64,000 nucleotides of DNA from Neodiprion pinetum (GCF_021155775.2 NC_060238.1:24644470-24708469); one strand, 5' to 3'. Shown: positions 22,024 to 34,530, numbered from the stretch's first letter. Notes: a model not told the origin generated them from the letters alone. Numbers and translations: made by a program.

Positions 22024-23362
22024 TCAAACTCGGACCTTCTTCACTGGTTTATCGGGAAAGTCAGCTTCGTACGGCGGTTCTCCGGCCTGAACCACCCAGA
22101 CACTGCCGTTCTCCCCGACTCTGATCATGTGGAGCATGCCATCGACCACCGCTTCAACACTGTGGTATGAAAACGTCGGGTGACAGTGATCGCGTCGATC
22201 GATGATAGGTGAGAATAGAAACGGGATACCAACCTTTGAGATGGGAAATGGAGCATCATTTCTCTCACGTTAGCAGGAGTCAGACATTCCAGCGTCCTCT
22301 CATGACTCTTGGTCATCAGTTGGGTCTCCGTTGCGCTTGGAGACATCGCCATTACTCGGACCGCTGTTTTATCGAAGTGATGGTATTCCTGTGGGAACGA
22401 GAATCGAACCCTTAAATCGAGCGACCCTATTTTGCAGAGAAAAATGGTCGAACTTACTCCGAAAGATCGAGTCAAGCCAATGACCGCGTGTTTGGTACTC
22501 GAGTAAACTGGGAAAGTCCAAATTGGTATGATGCCCAAGATTGAAGAGACGTTCACTATGGTTCCACCCTTGCCGCCTTTGTTCTTTCCCATGTACTCGA
22601 AGCCCAGCAAAGTTCCGCGCACTACGGCTGTCTAAATTTACGAATTTTAAACTCTTGGGATAAATTATTGAAGACACGCAATTCATTTTGTCCGTTTTTT
22701 ACACACTTACGATGTTTACATTTATCTCCAGTTCCCACCGCGAGTCATCCATTATACCAGCGTTGTTGATGACAATGTCGAGTCCACCGAGTTCCTTCAC
22801 CGTTTTAGCGAACCCATCTTTAAGTGATGAATAAGAATTATATGCGAGTCACTGGTGAATAATTATTTCGAAATGTTCGTTCTATGTCTCGTAATGCAAA
22901 ATCACCTTCCAAATCCTGAGCCTTGGCCACGTCGCATACGATAAATATCGCCTTTCCTTTTCCGAATTCCTTTTCCAATTTTTTCACCGCTTCGTCGCCG
23001 TTCGAATTTGCCAAATCGAGAATAGCCACGTGCTTTATATTCGTAACACAGCGTTAATATGACTTATGGAAATTTCTATCGGTTATTATTAGAGGTGAAA
23101 ATCATTTGAGATAATGAAGAAATTCGAAATTAATATTCATTTTGCACAAACGACCATCGCAAACCCCGACTGAACTTTGAAATCGTAAAAACTTATCGGC
23201 ATTCGATAATGCGACGTGAATGTATTGACAAAAAATATACATGCGTCTTAAATTTAGCGAACTCACCGCAGCTCCGTTTCTTAAAAATTCCGTGGCGTAG
23301 GCGAAGCCGATTCCGTTGGCCCCGCCTGTGATAAGTACAACTTTATTTGCTATCGGATCCAT
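22024..23362 (-). CDS. SDR-9, 15-PGDH-like NAD-dependent short-chain dehydrogenase
   Basis: Exons 23267-23362, 22906-23032, 22711-22817, 22458-22631, 22234-22388 and 22024-22159 give 264 aa; exon 1 has one extra codon (MDPIANK). TGGANGIG, LDLA, NNAG, NVSS and YSSTK are intact. In exon 5 the near-invariant CP after the sixth strand is SP. The gene ends PVKKVRV. A TTTCAG acceptor precedes the ATG, so an upstream untranslated exon is likely. This is the last complete copy at the right end of the array. Confidence 0.9.
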
Positions 23363-25309
23363 TCCTGAAACATCGAAGTGAAAAAATTTAATCAGTTCGT
23401 TCTTCAATCCTCCGAGTGCCGCTGTTTTTCAAGTCCGTGGGTGACTCAAAACTTCTACCGTTTGTGAAATTTGTTTAAAACCGTTATTTTTAAATTACTT
23501 TTTCTGGGTTTCAACTTTCTCTACTTTTTTCTGTTTTTTGAACGCTATAATATTTGAAAAAAATAAATTTTTAATCCATAGACTTCTCTCTCTAAGATAA
23601 TGCGATTGCTTTTTGGATTCTTTTTTAAAAATTATTCCGCTGCCTATTTGAACAAAAATTTTACTTTTACACATTATACTTTGAGAGTAGTAAAAAGCTC
23701 GAAGTTTCACGTATTCGTTGAGTATAGAAAAGAAAAAATGTGAAAAACCTGTTTTTTTTTCCATTTCTTACGTAATAATTTATTTGTAAGAGTTTACCGG
23801 CTCATGCACATAAGGATTTTAGGTTATCCCAAAATCTAAGCGATAAAATAAGATAAGGATACGAAGACTCGTAATCAGACACCAATAGAAATTGAGTATT
23901 TTATATAACTTTGGGAACTTCTGTTTTCTATTCCTTTTTTTTATCCACTCATTCTTAAATTCGTTATTTTATTTTTACAATATAAAAGGTACCCTATGCG
24001 TCGCAGGACTAACAAACTTAGCCTGTTAGTTTAAACACGCACGTGATAAATAACGAAGAACACGCGTAGGTATAAATAAAAAGATAAAACGACGAGCGAG
24101 GAGAAAATTGTCCGTGAAGTAAAATTTGTACGAGCTAGGTTTTCTTTTCAACAAGGTATGTACGCGTAAGAACGTGAAGATGTTTGAAAGTGAATAAAAA
24201 AAAAAAAGATTGCGAGCGAAGTCTTTGTATTCTCTGTACTATAGTCGGTTTAAAATTTTTACCTGATCAGGATTTACGCTTCAACTCACTGACTTTACGC
24301 GTCTTATATCATCGAACTACGTAAATCCACTGAGCCTTCGCTCTTCTCGATCTAAGCTCGTCTCTCTCGCCCTCTCCGTCTCTTTTCATACTTCAAGTGC
24401 AAATTGTCAAATACGATAATTGCCCACAACATGCGTCAGAACCTGCTACAGCTATTGATTTCAAGTTCTTGTATTCTTGGATAGTTTGTCTCATTTTCTA
24501 GAATCCGAAATATTTTCAATCGACTTTCTTCTTCAACAAAGTGAGGATAGTTTGAAGTTGAAATTCAATTCTAGATGAAATTGGGATCGGAACAAAGACG
24601 ACAAATTATCCACGAATATTGTCTCCAAATTCGAAGTAAATCGGTTGAACAGTTTTTCAGATATAAAAATATCTCACCGAGAGAATAGTTGACGTTATTT
24701 CTCGATAACAAAACTTTCGACTAACTGTTTGCAAGAAGATTAAATATTGTTTCACTCACTCCTTCGAGACAAGACTCGCGCTGACGAATTTCTGTGAAGT
24801 AATGATCGACGTTTGCGGATTTGGCTCACCGATACTACGCAGTCACAATTATACGTTTATAACGATAAGATTGGACGAGCGCATCCATTTTTCAAATAAG
24901 GGTTCTCTGCTAATATCGAGTCGCTTATCAATGATGCATAATTCATTTTACCGCAGCATCGGCGGTTGTCAGCTTCAGAGTTCGTGTTATTTCCACACAT
25001 CGTGTAAGTATTCCGTCAAAGATAAAGTCGGTAAAATAAAATGATCATACAATCAGTTGAAGATTAGCTCGAATTATTTCGTCGTTGAATTAATTCATTA
25101 TTCTACCTTCCGGTGCTGAGGGTGTAAAAATATTTATTCACAGTCGCTAGAAATAGATGAATATAACAAATTCGAAATATACTCAATCATGGTTTTCTGT
25201 TAAATAATCAATTATACATTTCACGAAAGTAATCTCATTGTTAATGGACGTTTCAACGAATGGATTGATTGGAGATTAGCTCTCGTTCAATTCTTCTTTT
25301 ATTCATCAC
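23363..25309. other. intergenic right of SDR-9
   Basis: Holds repeat copy 2 (23810-24395). Around 24590-24690 is a low-complexity non-coding stretch (CGAAGTAAATCGGTTGAACA) of a kind often seen in insect transposon remnants; not confirmed. No exon recognised. Confidence 0.4.
23810..24395 (-). repeat. dispersed 0.6 kb repeat, copy 2
   Basis: Inverted copy of 16350-16945. Together the two copies bracket the 5' half of SDR-7 and all of SDR-8 and SDR-9 (about 6.9 kb between them). Confidence 0.85.
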
Positions 25310-25465
25310 TCAGTTCTCAGTCGTTAATTTAAAAACGGCGGATATTTCGTCGGGCTTCAAAATATCCAGACAATTTTCGCCGCTCCTCTGCATCATTCCG
25401 GTGTTCGAAGCGCTAGGACATAAAGTCAGGATTTGAACCCCAGTTTGATCGTAGTGAAACGTTCT
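25310..25465 (-). pseudogene. relic SDR exon 5
   Basis: The translation FHYDQTGVQILTLCPSASNT resembles exon 5 of the array (YHYDKTGVRVLTMCPS...T). It is open for 51 codons, the normal exon 5 length, and then meets TGA. The expected splice donor is missing, the acceptor is poor, and no other exon of the same copy lies in the right place on either side. A stranded fragment of a former array member is the best explanation. Confidence 0.65.
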
Positions 25466-26067
25466 CAAATTCCGCATTTCAAAAACGATTCGAAACTTGA
25501 ACTGATTAAAATGGTGTTTGCTACCAATTAATTTTATCGGTGGTTCGTTGCATATCACGTGAAATGCTCCGTTGTAGCTTTTCACGCGAATGCCTCTTAT
25601 CGGTCTCATGTTCCCTCCGATAAAGGCGTCGGTCAAAAAGTATAAAGGTGTTTAAAATTCCTCCAAGAATTACCCGCGATATCTCACGCATTGTGTTGCT
25701 AGAGCAGCAATTAAAGGTAGTTGCCAATGTTAATCGTCATCGCGTAAATATTATTCTTGGATATGAAGGTCAGAAAAAAACAGTTTTTTGTGTTAACGTT
25801 TCAGCCCGGACAAATATATTTAGGAACATCTGTCACGAACAGAAAATCATGTATGAATAGAAAGTTTTCGTCTCTTGAGCATCCGATGTAAGAATGTATG
25901 TAGATAAATATTTACATGTTGGAATCTTACGCTTCCGATGGGAAGCACACGCAAAACGGTCAAAGCCGTCAAATAAGAGACGAAAACTTTTTAATCACAC
26001 ATACCAAGCACAAGAAAACAAATTTGAACCCACTGATGACGAGAGGAATTAACGACAACAGAGTCAG

Positions 26068-26147
26068 GGCGGCTATGTGGTCTAGTGGAGTAAGGCTCCG
26101 GCTCAAGCATCTCTACCAATGTACCAGGTTCGATTCCCGGCTCCGTC
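26068..26147 (+). repeat. tRNA-like element, probable tRNA-derived SINE head or pseudo-tRNA
   Basis: A good A box TGGTCTAGTGG (26078-26088) and a perfect B box GGTTCGATTCC (26127-26137) are spaced as in a tRNA gene. The acceptor arms pair only partly (GGCGGCT with CTCCGTC) and no convincing anticodon stem forms. It is therefore probably a tRNA-derived repeat rather than a working tRNA gene. Confidence 0.5.
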
Positions 26148-26559
26148 GTTAATTTTTCGAAATCGCCAATTTTCCAAATTTATATCTCCCAGAAAATTAT
26201 GTAATTCGTTAATCGTCATCCTTTGATTTTTTGGTAATGACAACCTTTATTGTCGCCCACTTTCCAACTGTTCGTTTAGTCTTTCTTGTTCCAAACTTCT
26301 CTATCCGTCAATGAACTTGTGTAAACGATGTTGCAATAAAATGCGCAAGGTTCAGAAATCATGATGGTAAAGCGCAAATCGTTCAGCGGGTGTTGAAAAT
26401 TCTTTCTTTTCATCTTGCTCCTCAGTTCTGCAATATCTTTGTTTGTACTTTGAATCACACAAGAGGTAGGAGCGTGACAAAATTAACTAAACAATTGGAA
26501 TTTATTTCTAAGACAAATTTGAACAGGCGGTATGAAACAGTTGACCTGCTACGGTGAAG

Positions 26560-26707
26560 CTAGTTTTGCATTCTGGAAGAAGCTATCAGTTCGAAGCGGT
26601 CGGGGATGAGAACTTCGCAGACCGGCTCGCTGTTCTCCGATATCCAGACGCTGCCACTCTCACCTCTTTCAATGATTTCCACCAAAGCTTCACCGACGAT
26701 CTCCGGC
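26560..26707 (-). pseudogene. relic SDR exon 6
   Basis: Reads G-PEIVGEALVEIIERGESGSV...GEP-like...CEVLIPD, clearly the last exon of the array (PESVAKGVI.II..GE.GSVW...GEPACEV) with the phase-2 acceptor CCACCAG kept and a stop at 26560. No exon 5 or earlier exons were recognised upstream. It is 5' of the relic exon 5, so the two cannot belong to one gene copy in normal order. Confidence 0.65.
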
Positions 26708-27599
26708 CTGGTGGACAGCAGATGCTCGAATTCAGAGGTAATGGACATAATATAAGCCTGCCATTTGAACGATTGGAACCGTTATACAGACTCTTCGGAT
26801 CCTTTGACGAGAGACTCCGAGACTAGTCATGTCAATGATACCTGTTTCATAGTTTACACTACAAGAGAAGAACAGTGCTGTGCTAACTTTTGCAGTGGTT
26901 GTTGCATGATGTCCTTCATAGCCAATCCTCGGTCGACGAATGGACCAAAGTCGCTAACACGACTACTAAGTTCGTCTGTGTGAATGATGGGCTAGAAAAT
27001 AATGAAATTGAGTTGAATTGAATGGATAAGAAAATGAATGAAATTACAGTGAAATACTGCACAACGGATCTCCACTTGCCTGATCAATGTTGAGAATGAA
27101 TTACTCGGTGGTTTTCAGCAAGTGTTCCTCTCGTCCGCTGGGTCGAAAATGAGGTATGGATACCTCTCATAAAGACATCTAATCTCTGAAGTTATCATCT
27201 TTATATAATGCAGGCAAGAAAATATCTCAACACGACCTCCGGTCATTAATGTTAAATTTATCGCCAAGTCGACTTCTCACATTGTTGGTCTGAATGTGTG
27301 ACACTAAAAATTGATTGATATTTAGCCCTGCAGCCTGTCAGTCTTGGTTTCCAGGCGATATTTCGTCAGCTTTCGAAGTTATTGAGTTGAGGACGAGGAT
27401 TTATTCGTAATATCTGAAGAATTAGAATTCAAAGTGAGCGATGGGATTTTTCACGAATAGACAGAAAATTAGATGTTCGAATAACTTCATGTCTACTGTA
27501 GAATCGTATCGGCACAGCTGTAACATTATTCAAATTACTTTGTTACACTCGCAGTTTGTCAGAATCGTTACTCTAATCGCTGAAAAGTTTGACAGAATC

Positions 27600-29995
27600 T
27601 TGGTATCTGCAGACCAGGCACGTTGTGTGTAAACACGTTCTGGCCTGGAAATCGGTTCCCGGCATTCACTCCGAACTTTTGAAAACCCAGAAGACGTGAT
27701 CGTTTCTCAAGTTCCTGAGACACGATCCGATTCATCGCGTTTCGTGCTGACTGTTGGGGTCCAACGAGCATTCGGCAAGCTTCCACAAACCGCTGTGAGA
27801 ATAACGAGAGATTTGATATTCGGAATGGTTAAAACAGTCTGTGCGGACCAATTGCTGTTACCTACGATGAGTGTAAGAATCCTGCTTCGAATCCTAGCTG
27901 AGGTGAGTGACAACAATAATTGAAGCATTGCAATTTATTTCTGATATAATATCGTACAAAAGCGATAACTGGTATTTATGTATTACGTAATTTCATTCGG
28001 GTTGGATACTTCAGGGCACTCGAGACTATCCAGGCATATTGCTCAATATGTAAAATAGTTCAACAACACGTGACTGACCAAATCTTACAACGCGACGATC
28101 AAAACGCGGTTTCAACTCGTGGTAATGCTTCTTCCGGATTAGCATCCGGCGAAGGTGAACCGATCGTATTACCTTCACCAGGACTAATTTTTCTTGAACA
28201 AATAGATACCGCGCTGCAAATTCGTTTCCGGAATGTCTGCTTGACGCCGTCTTTCCAAATGAAAAATCGAAAGATTAGAATACTGTGTAACAGTTCCGAA
28301 ACTTGATATATCCAGATGAAGGTTGGTCCCGAATTGGTAAATGGGATACATATCCACGCGATCATGTGAATGCCCATCATCAGGGATAATTTCACGTACA
28401 AGTTGAACCTGTAAGAAAGAAACAATCTTTGCTTAATTTCAAAGCGAGGAAGTGAATTAAATTTAGACGCTACGATAATTTTACATTTGTATTTGATGAT
28501 TGCATACGAACCACTGTTTTTGTGCACCGTGACGTTGATTCGACCCTTCGGTCAGAGCAGCCGTCTCTTTTCTTTGTCGCCTCATCGTGCAGAACATCCC
28601 AACGTAGAAGAAAATGTTGCAAAGACAAACTGAAGCGTATATCGCAGATTCGATGAACGTTGGCAAATAGTCGACTAAAACTTAACGGAAGCTTCGTATG
28701 AACAACTAGGGTGGTCTTCGAGGGTACCAATAGATTGTACAATTAAAACAAAGGAATGTTGAGGAGATTTTACTGCTGACAAACTTTCGCAAAAGGCCAG
28801 ACAATTGTAGAAACGAATGTGAAAAATCAGATACAGCATATTGAGTTTATCGACAAAACTATCTCGGGTTCGTTGGGAATTTTTATTGACTGAAAAATGT
28901 TGATGATGGAACTTACGGAAAAACTCATAGTCTGAGTGGTCAACCCAGTGCATGAAAACCCATACGTAACAGATGAACCCAGGTATTCCTAAGACGATGG
29001 GTGAAACCCCAGCATATAGGGCGTAACAAATAAACTTCCCATTTTTACGTTCCCTGACTCGGCGATCAACGGATCGTACATTTCTGAAACAGACGAATGA
29101 TATTTTCTGCATTGTCGTCCTTTCTGATTTTTATACTCACCAAATTTTGCACTGACATGTCGTATTTCACATCACATCAATTGAAAATCCTACTCAATTG
29201 AATACAAGTTAATAAATAATTAGAGAGAGTCGTATCTTGGAAAATCAAGTTTTGCGACTTACCGAAACGTCCGCCAAATATCAAAGCTTATGACTTGCAG
29301 CCAGAGAGCGCTGGATATGTTACAATAGTGGACGATAATCGCACCTGTTGGTTACAAAAAAATATTCGATACGTGTTATACAACGTATTTCCAACTAGTT
29401 TAATGATTTTTTCCCGCCAACGCTTTAAATAGGAAACAAAGAACTGCGATGATTGTTATCTATACTTGTGTTACCTATCATATATACTAGTGAGTAATCA
29501 ACAGTATCCAGTATCATTACTGCAGGAATCTGCGAACCGTACGCAAAGGCAAGAATGATGTAGGTGAAGATGTAGCAGCGAATTGCCAATCCGTGATTGT
29601 TTTTTAACTGTGGAACCACCGTGTAACCAATGAAGTTGATGATCATGACGATCATTCTAACAATGTACAACAATATTATGATGATCGCCGTAACAATAGC
29701 CATATTAACTGAGTGTAAACCTGTTCCGCAGTCGCAAACTCAGGCAAAGTTAATTCCCGATATACACTCGGAACGATTCAAATCCAAAAACACAGCGCGT
29801 TCCGTTATATTTCTGAAGCTTAGTCCGGTTCTCCGCTGTGTACTAACCCATTGGCTTCACTTCGCGCCCTCGAATCCCCCACGAAAAGCTTTGTTTAATT
29901 AACGAATCGAAATTCATGCTGATTGTAAGAGTGTTAGCAGCCGATTACCTTTATCGTTGGTTTGGATATCGCGCGTAAAGTACGTTGTAGTATAT
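27600..29995 (-). repeat. left arm of large inverted duplication
   Basis: This arm contains receptor gene A, about 0.5 kb of its 3' flank and about 0.3 kb of its 5' flank. It matches, in reverse orientation, about 44720-47000 with gene A'. Exons match better than flanks, but introns and flanks are also clearly homologous. Confidence 0.85.
28099..29703 (-). CDS. Mthl-A, Methuselah-like GPCR without ectodomain
   Basis: Exons 29475-29703, 29263-29344, 28917-29083, 28512-28674 and 28099-28408 give 316 aa. Seven hydrophobic segments are seen, with the family signature ALWLQVISFDIWRTFR in TM3, a TM6 MGIHMIAW and a TM7 ending FIWKDGVKQTFR. This is the 7TM core of the Methuselah branch of class B GPCRs. 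The ATG is almost at TM1; an in-frame TGA lies 13 codons upstream, so no ectodomain is encoded contiguously, and no upstream signal-peptide exon was seen. The cytoplasmic tail is Ser/Pro-rich (EGNTIGSPSPDANPEE). Donors are consensus except TG|GTTCGT at exon 4, a position shared by all six genes. Confidence 0.82.
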
Positions 29996-32075
29996 CGACG
30001 TGAGTGCCTCGAATAGAAATGAATTTTGCTATGAAAAACGGCCCTGATCGAGAATCACCGTTAAAAATCCTCAAGATCAACTTCCCCAAATCTCCCATAA
30101 AGTCTTACCGCGAAATGTTGTTTGGTAAGTCTTAATGTTAATCGTCATTGTCGGAAAAAGCTTGGCTTGCCGATTTCGGCGATTGAACATTCGTTATTTT
30201 CATTTGCTTGGACCGAGTCATTCGTTTAGTTCTCTCGGTTGAGGAATTTGTTCGCCGGTCCATGATTTGCGGTCAACGGTGAAACGACGAGGCTGCAAAC
30301 CACAAATCTACCGACAGATCTCGAAAGGTTCACCTTGTGCCTTGAAACAGAGCGGTCCATTTTTCATCCGTACGTGGAAGATCGTGCTTTTAACTTTACC
30401 TGAGGTAGAAGACAAACGTGACGCAAGTACGATATTTCGATTGAACGAGAGAAGAAATGAAAAGCCTAGCCAAGTGCCCGGTAACTTTCAATCAACCGCG
30501 TTACCGATAATAAAGTGACAACATTTTTTTATCAGTGGTTATTAGGATTGCCTTATTTGGGGGTTGGAAAAATTTTCATCGGAACGCCCCCAGATCTATT
30601 ATAAATCATTGAAAAAATGTGTGTGTAAAGTTCAGAAGGTTTTAAATGTAAAATATGCGTAGTTTTTATGATTAGTTATTTCGCGTTCCATGACTTCGTC
30701 CATTTGAAAGATACATGGAAATTGCATTCATCGGATTAACGACTGCATATAACCGTAACGAGTCTGTGTTGAGGTATCAAAATACTCGCATTGTCACGTA
30801 CCATGAGGTAAAAGTCGACAGTTCTGTGTTTGCTGGGCAATTTTTACTCTGAAATATGTGAAAAGATATTGATTTGATGGTTTTTCTATTGGCGATAAGT
30901 GTCGAAAAGAAGATCAACAAGAGTCCATGATGAAGATCCAAGTGAGGAGAAAAAAAAAAAAAACTGAAAACTGAGTTCAGATCAAGAGAAAGGATAGACA
31001 AAAATATAAATTTCGAGTATAAATTACGCTATTGGAGTTTTCAAAGATACGTAAAAACCCCAGACGGCAGCGAGTTCAACTGAATATCCGACAATGACGC
31101 CTAGTTCGGTTCATCGCGATTCACTCACCCGCGGACTCCGGCAGCCACTCCTAAATTTTGCACGAACGACGCGATATGTGCGAATAATGATCCGAAATGC
31201 GTTTTGATAAGAATGTCACTTGAAACCAATTACTCGGAAAAATGGATATGATATCTTGCGCCAAGCACTTTGGTTGCTTCCCACGGGATCGTCGTCTATC
31301 GATTTCCTGTTTCATTTAGGAAATGGTGCGACGTATCAATTAGGTACCGTTTCAAATTCACAGTGACATGTTTGTTCTGATACAGGTTTGGCATTCGACT
31401 TGCCGGATAAGTCAAAGTTTGCACCGTCAGTCCCCTCTTCCAACGACGGACTTGCGGGATAAAAATGCTGAAGTGAGTCGCGGAAAGAACGGGCGTTTTT
31501 GCGGTAGTCACAACATTGATAGTAGAGAATGTTAGCATGATAGGTATATTGCATATCAAAAATGGTCTCAGTTGGACAATACAATTCTTTATAGGGTCGG
31601 TAAAAAGATAGAATAATAATTAATTCAAATACCGTAGTATATAAAATATTATACTTGTAAAATTCACAAAGTATTGTACCTTCATAGACTGTCGACTGAA
31701 GTAGTAAAACATATTTTTGACATTTTATTAGCTGCGTAAGTGCCCGTTGAGCGGAGCGAAATAAGATGTATAAATTTTCAGTTAAAACTGAATGCTCGAA
31801 ATGAAAAATGATGGAACGATCTACAGGTCTGAGAAATCGTGAGATAAATATTCGGCACTGAGGATATTATCGACGCACCTTACAAACCGAGTTCCGTATA
31901 AAGTACGACAGTGTTTACCTAAAACTGTAAGGAAATCGTTCAGTATATCGAAAAAGTTATAAATTTACGCAGCTATTTGTTCGTTCGGGCGACGAAGCCT
32001 TGAAACAAAGACGTGAAAAATCAGTGTGGGTGTTTGGAAAGGGATCATCGTGATAAATGGAAGCGAAAAATACGC
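29704..32075. other. intergenic, Mthl-A to Mthl-C1
   Basis: The first 0.3 kb is part of the inverted duplication. From 31058 on it is the 3' flank of the C1 duplication unit, matching 37345-38376. The edge at 31058-31095 reproduces the 5' flank of gene B. No exon recognised. Confidence 0.5.
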
Positions 32076-34530
32076 CTACCAATTCAACACTTGGTGAAAT
32101 AGTTTGCTCGCGTAGCGTTTGACTCTACCGTTCCACAAAAAAATATGTAACAAAAATCCACTCTGAATAGCTTCTTCCAAGAAGAAGACGTGAGTCAGCC
32201 AAGCTGTCGGCCAGGTGTACCACACGATCCATACTATCGAATGGATTCCAGTCAGTAACAGCAATTTCATGTGTAGCTTGAACCTGAATGAAAATCACGA
32301 ATACGATAAGTAATCATATTCTGGCATGACTATTTTTATTGAATCTACGGATCCGTCTGTCTCGACAAATCGGAAAAGTTAAATAGTATTTCACGGCGTA
32401 CCATTGTCTCCTATCTGCGTAGTGTTCGTTTGACAAATCTGTCAAAGGCCTTGTGTCCTTTTTGAATTTGTTTAGTACACGCGCCGTCGTCGAGTATAAG
32501 AAAATATTGCAGAGACTACCAGCGAGAACTATTCCGACACTCGTCCAATGTTTGAATGCAGTCACTGGAAATACGGAGAAATGATAACCATTTATGTTTC
32601 AATCTCATAACCAATTACCGAGGATTTATGGAAGAGTGACGACGATTCGAACTCACCGCCCGGATCGTCGTAGGTGAACGGTATCTTGGTCGAAGCCTCG
32701 TTGACGACCGCAACCATTAAGATCGGTCCTAGCCAAGCGTAGATGGCGTAACATGTGAATTTTTTTCTCGTTCGTTCCCTCATTTGTAAAGTATTTGAAC
32801 TCCTGAAACAGAAAGGGGAGCGCGCGCGAACTGATTAGAAAATATTACCGTCACAGATGTTTGCATAACGGTCACTTATCTGAAATGGGCTCGTGTATGA
32901 AATATCAAAATCAAAAGCGCTACACGTTACCGGATAATTCTACGGTACGATGAAATCGCTGGTGTTTAGAAAACGGTATTTAAACTCACCGGAACGATCT
33001 CCACATCTCAAAGTTCATCACGTTGAGCCAGGATATTATGGAAAAAACGGAGAACCGTACAAGCTCAACTGAAAAGTGAATTTATCGTTAGAGTAGCTTT
33101 ATAGAATTTGGCAACTGATATTGTAACACTTTTCACAACAACTAGAATAAGCGATGAAATTTCAATGTGAGACAAAAAAAAGTCCCACAAACATTATCAT
33201 CATTGTCCAAATACGTGCACATGTTTTTTTTTTCCCCATTACCGAAAATCGTGAAGAAAACGGGATACTCTGGCAATTCGTACGTAAGCATCGCTCCCCA
33301 CACTCCCACGTATGCCAGAGCATAAGTGGCAACGTAACACCGAAAAATCAATCCGTGGGAAGTCTTGAGTTCCGGAATCACAGAGTAGCCGATGAAAATC
33401 ATCAGCATGGTTAAACCAGCTATAGACATGCAAAATTTATCCCAGTCGGTTACCAATACCCATGTGTAGCAGACTTTGGCGACAAAGTTCGCCTTTTTCG
33501 GATCCCACAGAAGACAATATTTCTCATAACTCGACTGTGATCCTGCCTTGAAATCTACAATGGATGATCTCGTCCAGTCAGCGATGCAAGGATCATGAGT
33601 GACCGGGTGGTGCTTATGATTCGGGATATCGACTTCGACTCCAAGTTCGTTCGTCAATTCTCCAATTTTCACCAAGATTAGAGGCGCGTCGTTATTCGAC
33701 TCGCAGCGACCCGGCAGCCGAACCATTCCTGGATGACAGCAAAATATTGGCAGCAAAATGTGTCTTGATCTGTTCGCAGACTCTGATCCGTTAAAATCGG
33801 CGACGTTATTTTCTGGAAGCGGAAGTTCCGTTCCGTTACCGTTGATCTCTACCGACGGCCGGATCAGAGTCAGAATCACAACGAGCAAACACGTCGGCAC
33901 GAGCATTTTTTATGTGAGCGCTCGACGCGAGAACTATAATTAAACTGACCAAGAACGATGATAAGTGCATATATAAAATTACTTTTATTGCGAAGGAATG
34001 GATGCGGAATGATTACGTCACGAGAGAAAATGTTTCAGATATTTGACTACTTTTCATGTGACCTTGTGTGGAATCAAGCCAGGGTTTTTCGACAAAGACT
34101 GGGCGAAATGTCGACAAGAATCCGTTTTAAATTCCATGATTTAACGGCTTTTACGCTTTCATTGAATAAAAAAAAAGCGGATTATTCGAAGTTTGAATCC
34201 CTCGCAGCATTTTATTTGTTAATGTCTCCAAGGTTACGTCATTTGCTCGAGTAAACCGCAATACGTTGTTTCCTCTTGAGCTTGGATCCTAACAACGGTT
34301 TAACAAGCTCAAGTATCGCATATCCGACTTACTGTTTATTGTTCGTCAGACACTGGAAAGTGTAACAACAATTTATTCTCATTTTGCAAAAATTAAATTT
34401 ACAATCGTACTCGAACGAATAGATGAATCATACGTGATGATTAATTCGTAATAAAAAGAAATGTGTAAAACAATTTTCATTTCTCGCCTGAAACACAGCA
34501 GTGTGAATAATTTCTTCATTTTATCTAGGT
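31058..34530 (-). repeat. tandem duplication unit 1 (contains Mthl-C1)
   Basis: Aligns along its length with 37345-40917. Non-coding parts are nearly identical (for example 34021-34500 with 40433-40912). Unit 2 has an extra stretch of about 80 bp near 37825-37905 and another near 38118-38160. Confidence 0.9.
32076..33906 (-). CDS. Mthl-C1, Methuselah-like GPCR with ectodomain, shortened tail
   Basis: Exons 33243-33906, 32990-33068, 32657-32802, 32402-32564 and 32076-32283 give 419 aa. The N-terminus is a signal peptide (LVPTCLLVVILTLI). A glycosylated ectodomain with CCHPGMVRLPGRC, DPCIADW and YCLLWDPK follows, typical of the C-terminal half of Methuselah ectodomains, then seven TM segments with WLNVMNFEMWRSFR in TM3. 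Compared with gene D it lacks about 30 N-terminal ectodomain residues including several cysteines. A TAG ends the protein at HQVLNW, where C2 reads through for a further 37 residues. Ligand unknown; Methuselah receptors act at the plasma membrane. Confidence 0.85.

Larger units (their letters stand above)
25640..28098. other. boundary between SDR array and receptor cluster
   Basis: Contains the tRNA-like element, a relic SDR exon 6 and, from about 27600, sequence that is inverted-repeated at 46740-47000. Nothing else was recognised. Confidence 0.45.

Noticed and set aside
26068..26147. Functional tRNA gene
   Set aside because: A and B boxes are good but acceptor and anticodon stems do not pair properly.
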